Assembly: GCA_012800665.1 (NCBI GenBank)
Contig: JAAZIW010000005.1
Coordinates: forward strand, 1 to 37,767
Direction of reading: 5' to 3'
Length of the DNA stretch: 37,767 nucleotides
Origin: Rikenellaceae bacterium
Lineage (GTDB): Bacteria > Bacteroidota > Bacteroidia > Bacteroidales > UBA932
Part shown: in pieces, positions 1-8,438 of the stretch
Layout of the letters: every line of letters starts with the position of its first letter
How positions within the stretch are numbered: position 1 is the stretch's first letter
Made by a program: the position numbers and the translations under genes
The notes under the pieces: generated by a model
What the model was told of the DNA's origin: nothing
What the model saw: the letters and a program-made list of their open reading frames with translations, nothing else
Database searches by the model: none

Positions 1-122
1 ATAAGCATGTTCGTGCCATGTATGTATTCCAAAGGCTGCTGCTCATCGGCCTTGTCGGCAAGTTTACCCTCTACTTTCAACTCATAGGCAAGTGAGGTTA
101 CAGTGTGTTTTGTTATTTTCAT
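1..122 (-). CDS. FKBP-type peptidyl-prolyl isomerase, SlyD-like (3' end outside window)
   Basis: The reverse complement opens with ATG at 122 and reads without a stop to the window edge, about 40 residues. The N-terminus has the pattern of SlyD-type FKBP isomerases: a short charged start, a beta strand with the VTSLAYELKVEG-like segment, then a GTNML segment matching the G-T-G-x-L/M-I turn of the family. SlyD proteins catalyse cis/trans proline isomerisation and act as cytoplasmic chaperones, often with metal-binding tails, but the tail cannot be seen here. The gene follows the pmbA-like gene by 20 bases on the same strand and is probably the last visible member of the minus-strand operon starting near 5925. 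The family call rests only on the first 40 residues. Confidence 0.75.
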   Translation of the reverse strand, partial: MKITKHTVTSLAYELKVEGKLADKADEQQPLEYIHGTNML

Positions 123-142
123 ATTATTTCGTTTTAAATGAT

Positions 143-1492
143 TTATCCGCTGAAATCCACATCCTTGAAAGCAAGGCTTGGGATTAGTTTTTCTCTGCAT
201 GGCCTGGCATCAGCTGCTACGGCAAGCAAATCAAGCCATAAAGTTAAGAAATTTCCCGTTACCAACATACCGCTTACCGGTTTTACCGGTTTTCCGTCTT
301 CGAAATAGAAGCCCTCTATGCCGTAGGAGAAGTCTCCTGTTGCAGTGTTGGAATTGCCTCCGTTGAAGTAATTAACCAATATTCCTTTGCCGCAGAGGTG
401 CATAAGGTCATCTCTGCCAAGGGTATTCAAGGTCTTTTTGCTGTCAGGCGCATAAGGCATCAATTTTGGCCGGATTGCATCTTCTTGGGTGGGGGAGAGA
501 CCGAGTTTGTTTGCAGTGTAGCTGTTCAGGAAAAATTCTTTTACAACGCCTTTTTCTATTATGGCATGCTCGCGGGTGGCAACTCCCTCAGAGTCGAAAA
601 GACGGCTGCCGTTCTGCCCCTTTATATGGGGACAGTCCATTACGGTAAGCCCTTCGGAAAATACTTTTTTGCCAACGGCATCCATAAGGAAAGAATTGCC
701 TTGCTGTATGCTGTAACCGTTCAGAGCCGCCAATATGGGAGAAAACAGTTTTGAAGATACTTCTCTATCCACAACCATATTGTATTTTCCGCTTTTTATG
801 CTCTTTGCACCTATCTGCCCGATCGCCATTTCGAGGGCTTTTCCTCCTATGCCCGCGGACTTGAGCTCACTTAAAAAGGGGCTTGAATCCCACCAATAAC
901 CGCTGTATTTGCGCCCTTTGAAATCTTCAATAGTTATCTCGACTCCATAGGAGAAGCGCGTTTCACAGTGCAGAGCCTCCAAGCCTCCGCTGTCTATCAC
1001 ATAAGAAAAATCCAAGGAGTCGGAATATTCGCCTTCTTCCGAAATCAGCTTCCAAGCCTTTCCCTTAGAAGGCCATACAGCGGCATTCAGGGCTAAGTCC
1101 CTCCTCTCATCGGCACATATCTTTTCGTAATAATTGTCGTACAGGCCAAGTTCCCGGCCGTTAAGACTGCCTTGAATCTGCCTTTCGCGGGCGGGGAGGT
1201 CTCTTGCATCGTCGGGGGCCAGCATGCGGACGGTATCCACTGCCCTTAATATAAAGCTTTCCAATGCGTTTTCCGAGAGCTTGTTAGTGGAAAAACCGCC
1301 GAATTTCCCATCCACAAACAATATAATATTCATTGATGAGTCCAGGCATCTCGTAAGCTTATCCACTTCTCCGTCCAGCGTGTTCACAAGGTCCATGCTG
1401 CTTTTTACAAAGTTTATTCGGGCCTTTTGCGCTCCGACTTTCAGAGCCGTCTGCAAAGCCGTATGGCATAGGGTTTTTTCTTCCTTAAACAT
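143..1492 (-). CDS. pmbA: TldE/PmbA-like metallopeptidase partner subunit
   Basis: This 449-residue protein belongs to the TldD/PmbA (peptidase U62) family but has no HExxxH zinc motif, as expected for the TldE/PmbA partner rather than the catalytic TldD subunit. The C-terminal half carries the family's glycine-rich segments (GDFSYGIEGFYFEDGK and a GNFLTLW-like end). In E. coli TldD and TldE form a heterodimeric protease that degrades unfolded peptides, matures microcin B17 and cleaves the CcdA antitoxin. Here the start lies one base after the stop of the tldD gene, so the two are almost certainly translated together. The ATG at 1492 is the natural start. The function is known from family members; the substrate in this organism is unknown. 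Confidence 0.9.
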   Translation of the reverse strand: MFKEEKTLCHTALQTALKVGAQKARINFVKSSMDLVNTLDGEVDKLTRCLDSSMNIILFVDGKFGGFSTNKLSENALESFILRAVDTVRMLAPDDARDLPARERQIQGSLNGRELGLYDNYYEKICADERRDLALNAAVWPSKGKAWKLISEEGEYSDSLDFSYVIDSGGLEALHCETRFSYGVEITIEDFKGRKYSGYWWDSSPFLSELKSAGIGGKALEMAIGQIGAKSIKSGKYNMVVDREVSSKLFSPILAALNGYSIQQGNSFLMDAVGKKVFSEGLTVMDCPHIKGQNGSRLFDSEGVATREHAIIEKGVVKEFFLNSYTANKLGLSPTQEDAIRPKLMPYAPDSKKTLNTLGRDDLMHLCGKGILVNYFNGGNSNTATGDFSYGIEGFYFEDGKPVKPVSGMLVTGNFLTLWLDLLAVAADARPCREKLIPSLAFKDVDFSG

Positions 1493-1493
1493 T

Positions 1494-2918
1494 CTATATC
1501 CCTCCCACAGTTAATTTTTTTACCAGTACGCTGGGAATTCCGCAACTTACGGAAACGCTTTGTTCTTTTCCGCAGGTCCAGGTGGAATCGTCTATTTTAA
1601 GGTCGCCTGCTACTGCAGTGATATCTGCAAGCGCTTTGGGGCCGTTTCCTATTATATTAATGTCTTTCACAGGCATATCGAGACGGCCGTTTACAATGGT
1701 GTAACCGCTTTTTACATAAAAGCTGAAATCTCCTTCGCCTATCTTCACCTGTCCATTGGCGAATTGATCTACAAAAATGCCCTTGCGTACGCTTCCTATT
1801 AAGTCTTGCAAGGTGCCGTCGCTGCCGCTTTCCATATAAGTACAGCGCATTCGCGGAATGGGATTATAACGGAAAGATTCGCGCCTGCCGTTACCTGTAG
1901 GAGCCACTCCGAAGTGCTCTGCCGAGATGCGGTCGTGAAGATAGCTTTTCAGGACTCCGTCTTCCACCATATAGGTTTTTTGCCCCGTTACGCCTTCATC
2001 ATCATAATTGAGGGCTCCGCGATTGCCCGGAATGGTGGCATCATCTATAATATTGATGCCTCTCTTCGCCACCCTCTTACCCATTTTGTCTGCAAAAATA
2101 CTTTGGCCCTTGCGGTTGAAATCGGCCTCGAAAGCGTGGCCCATTGCCTCGTGAAGCAATATCCCCGAAGCGCCTGCGGCCATTACCACCGGCATCTCCC
2201 CGCCTTTCGGCCTTCTAGCCTCGAAGCTTGCATCCAGGCCCTCCACAGCCATATCTGCAAGCTCCTCTATAAGAGCATCGCCAATCATTTCCGCTCCCAT
2301 TCTGAAGCTTCTCGACACCGACTTTGTTTCGCTTTTGCCGTTTTGCATGAAAATTACAGAAGCGGCTAAGGAGCCCATAGGCTTAGTGTCGCAAGTCAGC
2401 TCGCCGAGCGAATTATACATCATTATATCGCTCATACTGTAACTTAGTATGGCGATTACCTTTTGCACCCTTGAATCTTTGCTTCTTATGGCATTGTCTA
2501 ATTTTTGCAGCGCCGATACGAATTCAGCAGCGCTTTTTTCCCGCCAGTCTGTTTTAATGGGATAATATTGTCCGCCACTCTTTGTATCTGCCTTGTGTGC
2601 CGCTATCGGAGGGATATTGCTGCCTGAGGATGCAATTCCGCAGACCGCTCTTGCCGCCCGCAGAAGTTCTCTCCAAGCTGTGCTTTCGGAATAGGCATAA
2701 GCGGTTTTTCCGTTTTGAAGCACCCTTATACCGCAGCCGTAACTCTCATTGGCGGCGCCGCTGCTTACGCTTCCGTCACGCAGCAGCAAATCGCAAGTGA
2801 GCGTATTTTCGAAATAGAGGTCGCACCATGATCCTCCGCCTTTCAGCCCTTCGCCCACGAGCTGCTTCATCTGAGCCTCAGTAACACCGAATATCTTCAG
2901 ATATTTATTCTTGTTCAT
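1494..2918 (-). CDS. tldD: TldD-like zinc metalloprotease
   Basis: This 474-residue protein is the catalytic member of the TldD/TldE pair. The family zinc motif HExxxH is visible as HEAMGH at residues 256-261, followed by AFEADF as in other TldD proteins, with the later Cys-containing glycine-rich region near the C-terminus (CGIPSVLV). TldD proteins are cytoplasmic proteases that act on unfolded peptides threaded into the heterodimer. The start codon lies inside the end of the upstream kinase gene (14-base overlap), and the stop is followed one base later by the pmbA-like start, so all three are probably translationally coupled. No signal peptide is seen, consistent with a cytoplasmic location. 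Confidence 0.93.
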   Translation of the reverse strand: MNKNKYLKIFGVTEAQMKQLVGEGLKGGGSWCDLYFENTLTCDLLLRDGSVSSGAANESYGCGIRVLQNGKTAYAYSESTAWRELLRAARAVCGIASSGSNIPPIAAHKADTKSGGQYYPIKTDWREKSAAEFVSALQKLDNAIRSKDSRVQKVIAILSYSMSDIMMYNSLGELTCDTKPMGSLAASVIFMQNGKSETKSVSRSFRMGAEMIGDALIEELADMAVEGLDASFEARRPKGGEMPVVMAAGASGILLHEAMGHAFEADFNRKGQSIFADKMGKRVAKRGINIIDDATIPGNRGALNYDDEGVTGQKTYMVEDGVLKSYLHDRISAEHFGVAPTGNGRRESFRYNPIPRMRCTYMESGSDGTLQDLIGSVRKGIFVDQFANGQVKIGEGDFSFYVKSGYTIVNGRLDMPVKDINIIGNGPKALADITAVAGDLKIDDSTWTCGKEQSVSVSCGIPSVLVKKLTVGGI

Positions 2919-3489
2919 CGGGATAAACGATACTCCTTATCGTCTTGTATTTCTCTTCATCCTTTATGAAGGTGCCGTTGTTGCTGCCTTCTGCCACTAC
3001 TTTGAAAGGGGTTGTGGAATTGTCTGCTAAAACCCAACGGTCGCTCAAGGGTATATATGTTTCGAAAAAATATTGAAGCCCCATTATATAGCGCCTGCGA
3101 ATTACGTTTTCGGGAATATTGTGACCGCCCGCCTTAACCCTGTTGCGTACCCTTTGGATGGCAAGCTCAGGAGAACTGAGCCAGAAATAAAGCAGGGTAA
3201 TGCTGTAGCCCGCAGCTTTTGCCGTATTTATAATACCTACGAGAGAGCGTGTTGCAAGGGTTGTTTCTATACTGAAGTCTTCTTTTCGCGAAAGCAGATA
3301 TTCTATACGCATCAGCATGAAGCGGCTAGCCACTATCGTTGCCTCCGATGGATTGAAAGGAGAAAAACTCTTTGCAAACTCATCGGAATTGACAAACTCC
3401 GTACATTCCAGCATTTCGGGCAGAAGAGTGTAAGATGCTGTGGTTTTACCTGAGCCGTTGCAGCCTGAAAGAATATATAGTTTCGGCAT
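2905..3489 (-). CDS. Zeta-toxin-like P-loop kinase
   Basis: This 194-residue protein begins with a beta strand and a clear Walker A motif, GCNGSGKTT, at residues 9-17. It continues with an Asn-Ser-Asp segment after the second strand and an FSIETTLATRSL segment resembling the substrate-binding stretch of the zeta toxin/UDP-GlcNAc kinase fold. Chromosomal zeta-like proteins of this size are common and most lack a known role; true zeta toxins phosphorylate UDP-N-acetylglucosamine. No epsilon-type antitoxin gene is visible beside it, so I do not call it a toxin-antitoxin system. It sits three bases after the DUF2400 gene and overlaps tldD by 14 bases. Other possibilities are a small-molecule or nucleotide kinase. 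Confidence 0.75.
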   Translation of the reverse strand: MPKLYILSGCNGSGKTTASYTLLPEMLECTEFVNSDEFAKSFSPFNPSEATIVASRFMLMRIEYLLSRKEDFSIETTLATRSLVGIINTAKAAGYSITLLYFWLSSPELAIQRVRNRVKAGGHNIPENVIRRRYIMGLQYFFETYIPLSDRWVLADNSTTPFKVVAEGSNNGTFIKDEEKYKTIRSIVYPDEQE

Positions 3490-3492
3490 GTT

Positions 3493-4230
3493 TTATCTTC
3501 CCGAAGTTATACCGTAACCAAACAGCGCGAAGTCTCCTTTTACAGGGTCATTTGGAAAGATTTCTCTAAAAGCATCGGTTATTTCTTGGGCGCTTGCCAA
3601 GTCTTTGGAGCGGCGCTTGCACAGGCCGAGAGATTCGGCTTGAGTGTGAACATGTACATCCAGCGGGATTATAAGATCAGCGGGACTGCTCTTTCTCCAT
3701 AAGCCCAAGTCCACCTTTCCGTCGCGACGCACCATCCAGCGGCGCATCAACCAAATTTTCTTGTTTGCTGCCTTCGGATTGGGCTTTTGACCAAAGATTT
3801 CCGTGCGCACTACGTTTGCATCAAGTTCCTCCAAAGATTCGCAGGAACTGTAAAAATCCCGCAGACGCCTACAGATGCCGGCTACATCCTTCCATTTTAT
3901 TGTGCGGTGTATAGAGCTGTTGTCGTTTCTGTAGGAGCCTGACATTACATAATTGTATGGCCGCCACATCATCTCCTCGAACAGGCGGCTGCAGTTGCGC
4001 ACTATCATGGCTCTTCGCCCCCAGGCAAAGTGAGAGGCGAAAACCGCCGCTATTTCTACATCTTGCAGCGATGGCCGCCACTGCTCTCCCTCCAATCCGA
4101 GGGAGGGCTGTGTGGCGGTCATCTGAAGCGCCATTCGGCGAGGAAAGGCTATGGGATCCTCGATAAAATATCGGGGATGATTATAGCGCTCTGCCCAGCT
4201 GCGTAGTTTTTCTGCAAGAAGCGAATCCAT
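3493..4230 (-). CDS. TIGR02757/DUF2400 family protein
   Basis: This 245-residue protein matches the TIGR02757 (DUF2400) family, which is widespread in Bacteroidota and has no established function. It is soluble, with no signal peptide or membrane segment. Visible family features are the N-terminal YNHPRYFIEDPI segment, a WGRR segment in the middle, and a C-terminal half rich in basic and aromatic residues ending with a PLDVHVHTQAESLGL stretch and an FGYGI end. The helix-rich composition and the DxHxH-like segment recall DNA glycosylase-type helical folds, but that is only an impression. It lies between the peptide transporter (3-base gap) and the kinase (3-base gap), so it is co-transcribed with both. 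Confidence 0.8.
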   Translation of the reverse strand: MDSLLAEKLRSWAERYNHPRYFIEDPIAFPRRMALQMTATQPSLGLEGEQWRPSLQDVEIAAVFASHFAWGRRAMIVRNCSRLFEEMMWRPYNYVMSGSYRNDNSSIHRTIKWKDVAGICRRLRDFYSSCESLEELDANVVRTEIFGQKPNPKAANKKIWLMRRWMVRRDGKVDLGLWRKSSPADLIIPLDVHVHTQAESLGLCKRRSKDLASAQEITDAFREIFPNDPVKGDFALFGYGITSGR

Positions 4231-4233
4231 TAT

Positions 4234-5925
4234 TTATTCTGCCGTAGCAGCTTCTATCTTTTTAAGCATGGCAAACATGATACCCGCTGCAATGAGGCAG
4301 AGGACCATGAGAAGTGTCCAGTTGGCCCAAAGCGGAACGCGTTCCCAAAGCAGGCCGGGGATTGAGCTGAGGTAGTTGCCTATAGCTGAGGCGGCGAACC
4401 AAAGACCCATCATGAGGCCCTTCATCTTGGGAGGCGCAACCTTGGAAACGAAAGAAATACCCATAGGACTGAGCAGAAGCTCGGCAAAGGTAAGGGTGAG
4501 ATAGGTGGCCATCAGCCACTGGGGTACTACAGGATCGGGAGCTACCGTTCCCTGGATTGATGCCGGTGAAGGCTGGCCCTTGGAGGCGAATATCATAATT
4601 AGATAGCCGGCGGCGGCCACGAGCATACCGAATGCGATTTTGCGAGGCGCTGACGGCTCCCTGCCGTTAGGATACTTTTCGCTTTTCTTTGCAGCAAGGC
4701 TGCTGAAAATAGCCATGGAGAAGGGCGTGAGCGCTACCACAAAGAAGGGGTTGAACTGCTGGAACAGTTGAGGCTGGATGTCGAGCGGAGACGGCAAACC
4801 CTTGTAGATAGCCCATGCCCCGAACCAAAGACCGCCGGTAACTAAGCCGTTGATGATTTTGGCGCCTGTCTTTTCGCTTTGGAAAATTCCGAACAGAGTA
4901 TAAACGCTTATTGCAATGAGCGCGAGAGCCCAGATATTGAAGCCTATGCGGCTCCAGCCTGTAGCGTAGGGTTGAGTGTAGTCGCGTGCGAACCAGGTAA
5001 GTGACTGTCCGTTCTGGTGGAATGCCATCCAGAAGAATATAACCACTGCGAACACGAGTATAAGAGCGGTAATGCGGTCTTTTTCCTGCTTGGGAGTAAG
5101 TTCCACCAGCTTTTCGTCTCCTGCGGCTTTTGCCTGCTTGGCATTGACATCGGCATGCTTGAACCACTTGCGGCAGCCGAAGTAGATTGAGACGGAAAAA
5201 ATGAGAGAGATGCATGCTACAGCAAATCCCATATTATATGAAGATGACAGATTTTCGATATAATATTGACTGAAAGTGCCCAAGTCCGCAGCGCTGTATG
5301 ATGGCATTTGTGCAGCCAGGTTTGCGAGTTTGTCGGTGTTTTCGGGAGTAATGGTACCTCTGAGGAACTGATGTGCAAGTGCGGGGATGTCTGCCTTGTA
5401 GATGAGGCCTGCTTTGCTGAGGAATTTATTGGTGATAGCGGTAGCGGCCGCAGGAGCAAACATAGAGCCGAGGTTGATGGCCATGTAGAAGAGGCTGAAG
5501 GCGGCATCCCTTCGGGAAGAGTATTTGGGGTCATCATAGAGATTCCCCACCATTACTTGAAGATTGCCTTTGAAAAGACCGGTGCCCACGCTTATCAGCA
5601 GCAGGGCGCCTATCATAAGAGCCATTCCCAAACCGCCGGCGGCAGTTGGAATTGAAAGGCAGGCGTAGCCTATAAACATGACCACGATGCCGATAACGAC
5701 ACATTTTCCGAAGCCTATTTTATCTGCAAGGATACCGCCTAAAACAGGCATGAAGTATACTACGGCAAGGAAAATGGAATAAATGGTGCTGGCGGTTGCG
5801 CCTCCGAAACCGAATTTGGCTTGAAGGAAAAGCATAAAGATGGCCAGCATTGTGTAGTAACCGAAGCGTTCGCCGGTGTTGGCGAGGGCTAAGGCATAGA
5901 GACCTTTAGGATGGTTTTTGAACAT
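4234..5925 (-). CDS. POT-family proton-dependent oligopeptide transporter
   Basis: This 563-residue polytopic membrane protein has hydrophobic segments along its whole length and the POT/PTR2 signature near the N-terminus (ERFGYY at residues 19-24), with a later FKGNLQVMVGNLYDD segment typical of the family. POT carriers import di- and tripeptides with protons across the inner membrane. In the classical ExxERFxYY motif the first Glu helps proton coupling; here that place is Asn16, while Glu19 and Arg20 remain. It is the first gene of the minus-strand run and has a Bacteroidota -7 box just upstream (5957-5964). Peptide import followed by TldD/PmbA proteases in one operon suggests a peptide-handling theme, but this is inference. 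Confidence 0.92.
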   Translation of the reverse strand: MFKNHPKGLYALALANTGERFGYYTMLAIFMLFLQAKFGFGGATASTIYSIFLAVVYFMPVLGGILADKIGFGKCVVIGIVVMFIGYACLSIPTAAGGLGMALMIGALLLISVGTGLFKGNLQVMVGNLYDDPKYSSRRDAAFSLFYMAINLGSMFAPAAATAITNKFLSKAGLIYKADIPALAHQFLRGTITPENTDKLANLAAQMPSYSAADLGTFSQYYIENLSSSYNMGFAVACISLIFSVSIYFGCRKWFKHADVNAKQAKAAGDEKLVELTPKQEKDRITALILVFAVVIFFWMAFHQNGQSLTWFARDYTQPYATGWSRIGFNIWALALIAISVYTLFGIFQSEKTGAKIINGLVTGGLWFGAWAIYKGLPSPLDIQPQLFQQFNPFFVVALTPFSMAIFSSLAAKKSEKYPNGREPSAPRKIAFGMLVAAAGYLIMIFASKGQPSPASIQGTVAPDPVVPQWLMATYLTLTFAELLLSPMGISFVSKVAPPKMKGLMMGLWFAASAIGNYLSSIPGLLWERVPLWANWTLLMVLCLIAAGIMFAMLKKIEAATAE

Positions 5926-5956
5926 ATTAATTAATAATTGGATTAATCTGTATCCA

Positions 5957-5964
5957 CAAAGATA
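5957..5964 (-). promoter_or_regulatory. Bacteroidota -7 box for the POT operon
   Basis: The minus strand reads TATCTTTG, a full match to the Bacteroidota -7 consensus TAnnTTTG, about 31 bases upstream of the transporter start at 5925. No convincing TTTG -33 element is found at the usual 19-21 base spacing. It lies 23 bases from an opposite-strand -7 box (5988-5995), so the two divergent promoters overlap. Confidence 0.6.
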
Positions 5965-5987
5965 TAAATCTTTTCTCTAAAATTCGT

Positions 5988-5995
5988 TATATTTG
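5988..5995 (+). promoter_or_regulatory. Bacteroidota -7 box for the lpxL-like operon
   Basis: The plus strand reads TATATTTG, matching TAnnTTTG. The next gene starts at 6004, only eight bases after the box, so the predicted transcript would have a leader of roughly four bases. No clear -33 TTTG is seen. Confidence 0.6.
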
Positions 5996-6003
5996 CAAAT
6001 ACG

Positions 6004-6948
6004 ATGATTCAGGATGGGAAAAATATAGAGCCCGCTATCGGAGCTGCTGTTTTAAGGCTGCTTTTGACTCCTTTAGCCATTCTTCCGCTCAAATTCCATC
6101 TATGGTGCTCTAAATTTCTTGCTTGGATTCTAAGGGATGTGGCAGCTTATCGCAGGAATGAGGTTATGATCAATCTCGCCCGCAGTTTTCCAGACAAAAA
6201 ATACAAGGAGCTCGCACAAATAAGCAAGCGTTTTTATCTTCATCTCGCCGATATTTTTGTCGAAACCATTTGGTTTGGAGCTTGCCGCGGCGAAAGGGGC
6301 CGCAAGCGCCTCTATGATTCACGGATAGTGGATATTGTTAATCCTGAAGTGTTCAATGAGGTGTACGAAAACAGCACCAATATTTTAGTTCTCTCAAGTC
6401 ATTGCGGAAATTGGGAACTTCTTGGCGGCTGGTTCAATTATAATCATGATAGCGGGAACCCGCTGACTTCCGATGTTTCTGAGATAGGCGTTGTGTACAA
6501 GCAGCTCAGCAGCAAAACCTGGAACCGCTTCATGGCCGATAACCGTTGCGCTCCTTTATTGGACACGGATTTTCATGGTTATCTTGAGTCCAAAGAGGTT
6601 TTTCGTTTTGCCATTACCAATCGGGATAAAAAATTTATTTATATATTCCCCACAGACCAATACCCCTACGGTAATGCCACCAAACATGATATAGGTCCCT
6701 TTATGAATCAAAACACCAAGGTTATGACAGGCGGCACAGCTCTTGCCTGCAAGTTCGGCATGAGTGTAAGCTATCTTCGTTGGAAGAGCGTTGAGAGAGG
6801 CCGCTATTCGGTGGAGTTGGTGCCGATTTGCAAGGATGCTTCGGGCGAAACCCCCGAAGGTCTTATGAGGAAATATTATGATTTATTGGAAAAAGACATA
6901 CAAGACCAGCCATGGAACTATCTTTGGAGTCACCGCAGATGGAAATAA
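6004..6948 (+). CDS. LpxL/HtrB-family lysophospholipid acyltransferase
   Basis: This 314-residue protein has the LpxL/HtrB-type layout: an N-terminal hydrophobic stretch (about residues 12-45) that anchors it to the inner membrane, then the catalytic HX4E motif at His133-Glu138 (HCGNWE). It ends with a short WNYLWSHRRWK-like tail typical of the family in Bacteroidota. Members transfer a fatty acyl chain to lipid A precursors, or in this phylum possibly to other lipids. The size and the motif position agree with the family. The start at 6004 is preferred because the -7 box ends at 5995 and leaves no room for an earlier start. It is followed by pepD after 28 bases on the same strand. Confidence 0.87.
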   Translation: MIQDGKNIEPAIGAAVLRLLLTPLAILPLKFHLWCSKFLAWILRDVAAYRRNEVMINLARSFPDKKYKELAQISKRFYLHLADIFVETIWFGACRGERGRKRLYDSRIVDIVNPEVFNEVYENSTNILVLSSHCGNWELLGGWFNYNHDSGNPLTSDVSEIGVVYKQLSSKTWNRFMADNRCAPLLDTDFHGYLESKEVFRFAITNRDKKFIYIFPTDQYPYGNATKHDIGPFMNQNTKVMTGGTALACKFGMSVSYLRWKSVERGRYSVELVPICKDASGETPEGLMRKYYDLLEKDIQDQPWNYLWSHRRWK

Positions 6949-6976
6949 ACAATTTAAAACAAATAAATAATTACAC

Positions 6977-8437
6977 ATGAGTACAATTAAAGATCTTACC
7001 CCAAAAATTGTTTGGAACAACTTTTACCTTCTTACCAGACAACCCCGTCCATCCAAACACGAAGAAAAAGTTCGCGCTTTTCTTCTTGAATGGGCAAAAG
7101 AACGTGATATCGAAGCCTTTGCCGACGAAATAGGCAATGTAATAATGCGCGCTCCTGCCACAAAGGGCTACGAAAACAAGCGAGGCGTAATTCTTCAGGC
7201 CCATATGGATATGGTTCCCCAAAAAACAGCTGAAACAAAACACGATTTCATTAACGACCCCATCGAAACTTATGTAGATGGCGATTGGTTGGGTGCAAAG
7301 GGCACCACTCTCGGAGCTGACAACGGCGTAGGCGTAGCCTTGGCCATGTCTGTTTTAGAAGATAAAGACCTGCCTCACGGTCCTGTAGAAGTATTATTTA
7401 CCACAGACGAAGAAACAGGAATGACGGGAGCCAATCATCTTGAACCCGGCATTTTCAAAGGCGACATATTGCTTAATCTCGACTCCGAAGACGAAGGCGA
7501 GCTCTGCATAGGATGCGCAGGCGGCCTCGACGGAATTGCCGACTTCAAATACAAAACGTTGAAAGCGCCCGCAGGTTATGAAGCTTATCGCATAGAGGTA
7601 AAGGGCTTGCAGGGCGGTCATTCAGGTATGGACATATCGCTCTATAGGGCGAATGCCTGCAAGATTATAGCGCGCACCCTCCTGCCTCTGCTCGAAAAAT
7701 ACGGGGCGAAAGTGGCGGATATCAATGCCGGTTCGCTTCGCAATGCCATTCCTTTTGAGGGCAGGGCTGATGTGCTTATCCCCTCGGGACAACTTGATGC
7801 CGCCGGCAAGGAAGTGAAAAAGATTTTCGCTGACGTATACGAGGAATTCAAAGACACCGACCCGGGCGCCAAATTCTATTTCAGCAAAATGGAGAAAGCT
7901 CCCGAGCAATATATAGAAGACGAGCTTATGCTTAAGGCCGTTATGTCCATTTTAGCCTGCCCCGCCGGTGTTATCCGCATGAGCAGCGCTTTCAAGGGAC
8001 TGACCGAAACCAGCACAAACTTAGCTATGATTCGTTGCGAAGGCGGCCATCTGCGCATTTATTCTCTCATGCGCAGCGCAGTGAACAGCGCAAAGCTTCA
8101 GCTTGCCGAGGATATGCGTTGTGTGTTTGCGCTTGCAGGCGCAGAATTCACCACGGAAGGCGGTTACAGCGGTTGGACACCGAAGCCCGACACTCCGGTT
8201 TATAAGGTAATCTGCGATGTTTGGGAGAAGGTTTCCGGTACAAAAATGACAGTTGGAGCAACTCACGGCGGTCTCGAATGCGCCCTTCTCGGAGCCAAGT
8301 ATCCCAATTGGGAAATGGCTTCCATAGGACCCACCATCATACACCCGCATTCTCCCGATGAGCGCGTGAAGATTTCCACCGTCGGCAAAGCCTGGGAGTT
8401 CCTGAAAGAATTGCTGAAAGCCATACCCGAAAAGTAA
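6977..8437 (+). CDS. pepD: Aminoacyl-histidine dipeptidase (M20 family)
   Basis: This 486-residue protein is a PepD-type M20 dipeptidase. The two-zinc site is visible: His76 and Asp78 in QAHMDMV, Asp115 in GADNGVG, Glu145-Glu146 in TTDEETG, Asp169 in LNLDSE, and a late His in the IIHPHSPDE segment. The dimerisation (lid) domain occupies the middle, beginning near GGHSGMD. PepD hydrolyses dipeptides with an unblocked N-terminus, including carnosine-like Xaa-His peptides, in the cytoplasm. The length fits the family. It lies 28 bases after the acyltransferase and its stop is one base before the alpha-galactosidase start, so the three genes are very likely one transcript. Confidence 0.95.
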   Translation: MSTIKDLTPKIVWNNFYLLTRQPRPSKHEEKVRAFLLEWAKERDIEAFADEIGNVIMRAPATKGYENKRGVILQAHMDMVPQKTAETKHDFINDPIETYVDGDWLGAKGTTLGADNGVGVALAMSVLEDKDLPHGPVEVLFTTDEETGMTGANHLEPGIFKGDILLNLDSEDEGELCIGCAGGLDGIADFKYKTLKAPAGYEAYRIEVKGLQGGHSGMDISLYRANACKIIARTLLPLLEKYGAKVADINAGSLRNAIPFEGRADVLIPSGQLDAAGKEVKKIFADVYEEFKDTDPGAKFYFSKMEKAPEQYIEDELMLKAVMSILACPAGVIRMSSAFKGLTETSTNLAMIRCEGGHLRIYSLMRSAVNSAKLQLAEDMRCVFALAGAEFTTEGGYSGWTPKPDTPVYKVICDVWEKVSGTKMTVGATHGGLECALLGAKYPNWEMASIGPTIIHPHSPDERVKISTVGKAWEFLKELLKAIPEK

Positions 8438-8438
8438 T

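Noticed and set aside
2905-3489. Toxin-antitoxin system with a zeta toxin
   Set aside because: The kinase fold is present but no epsilon-like or other antitoxin gene is next to it, and both neighbours have their own identities.
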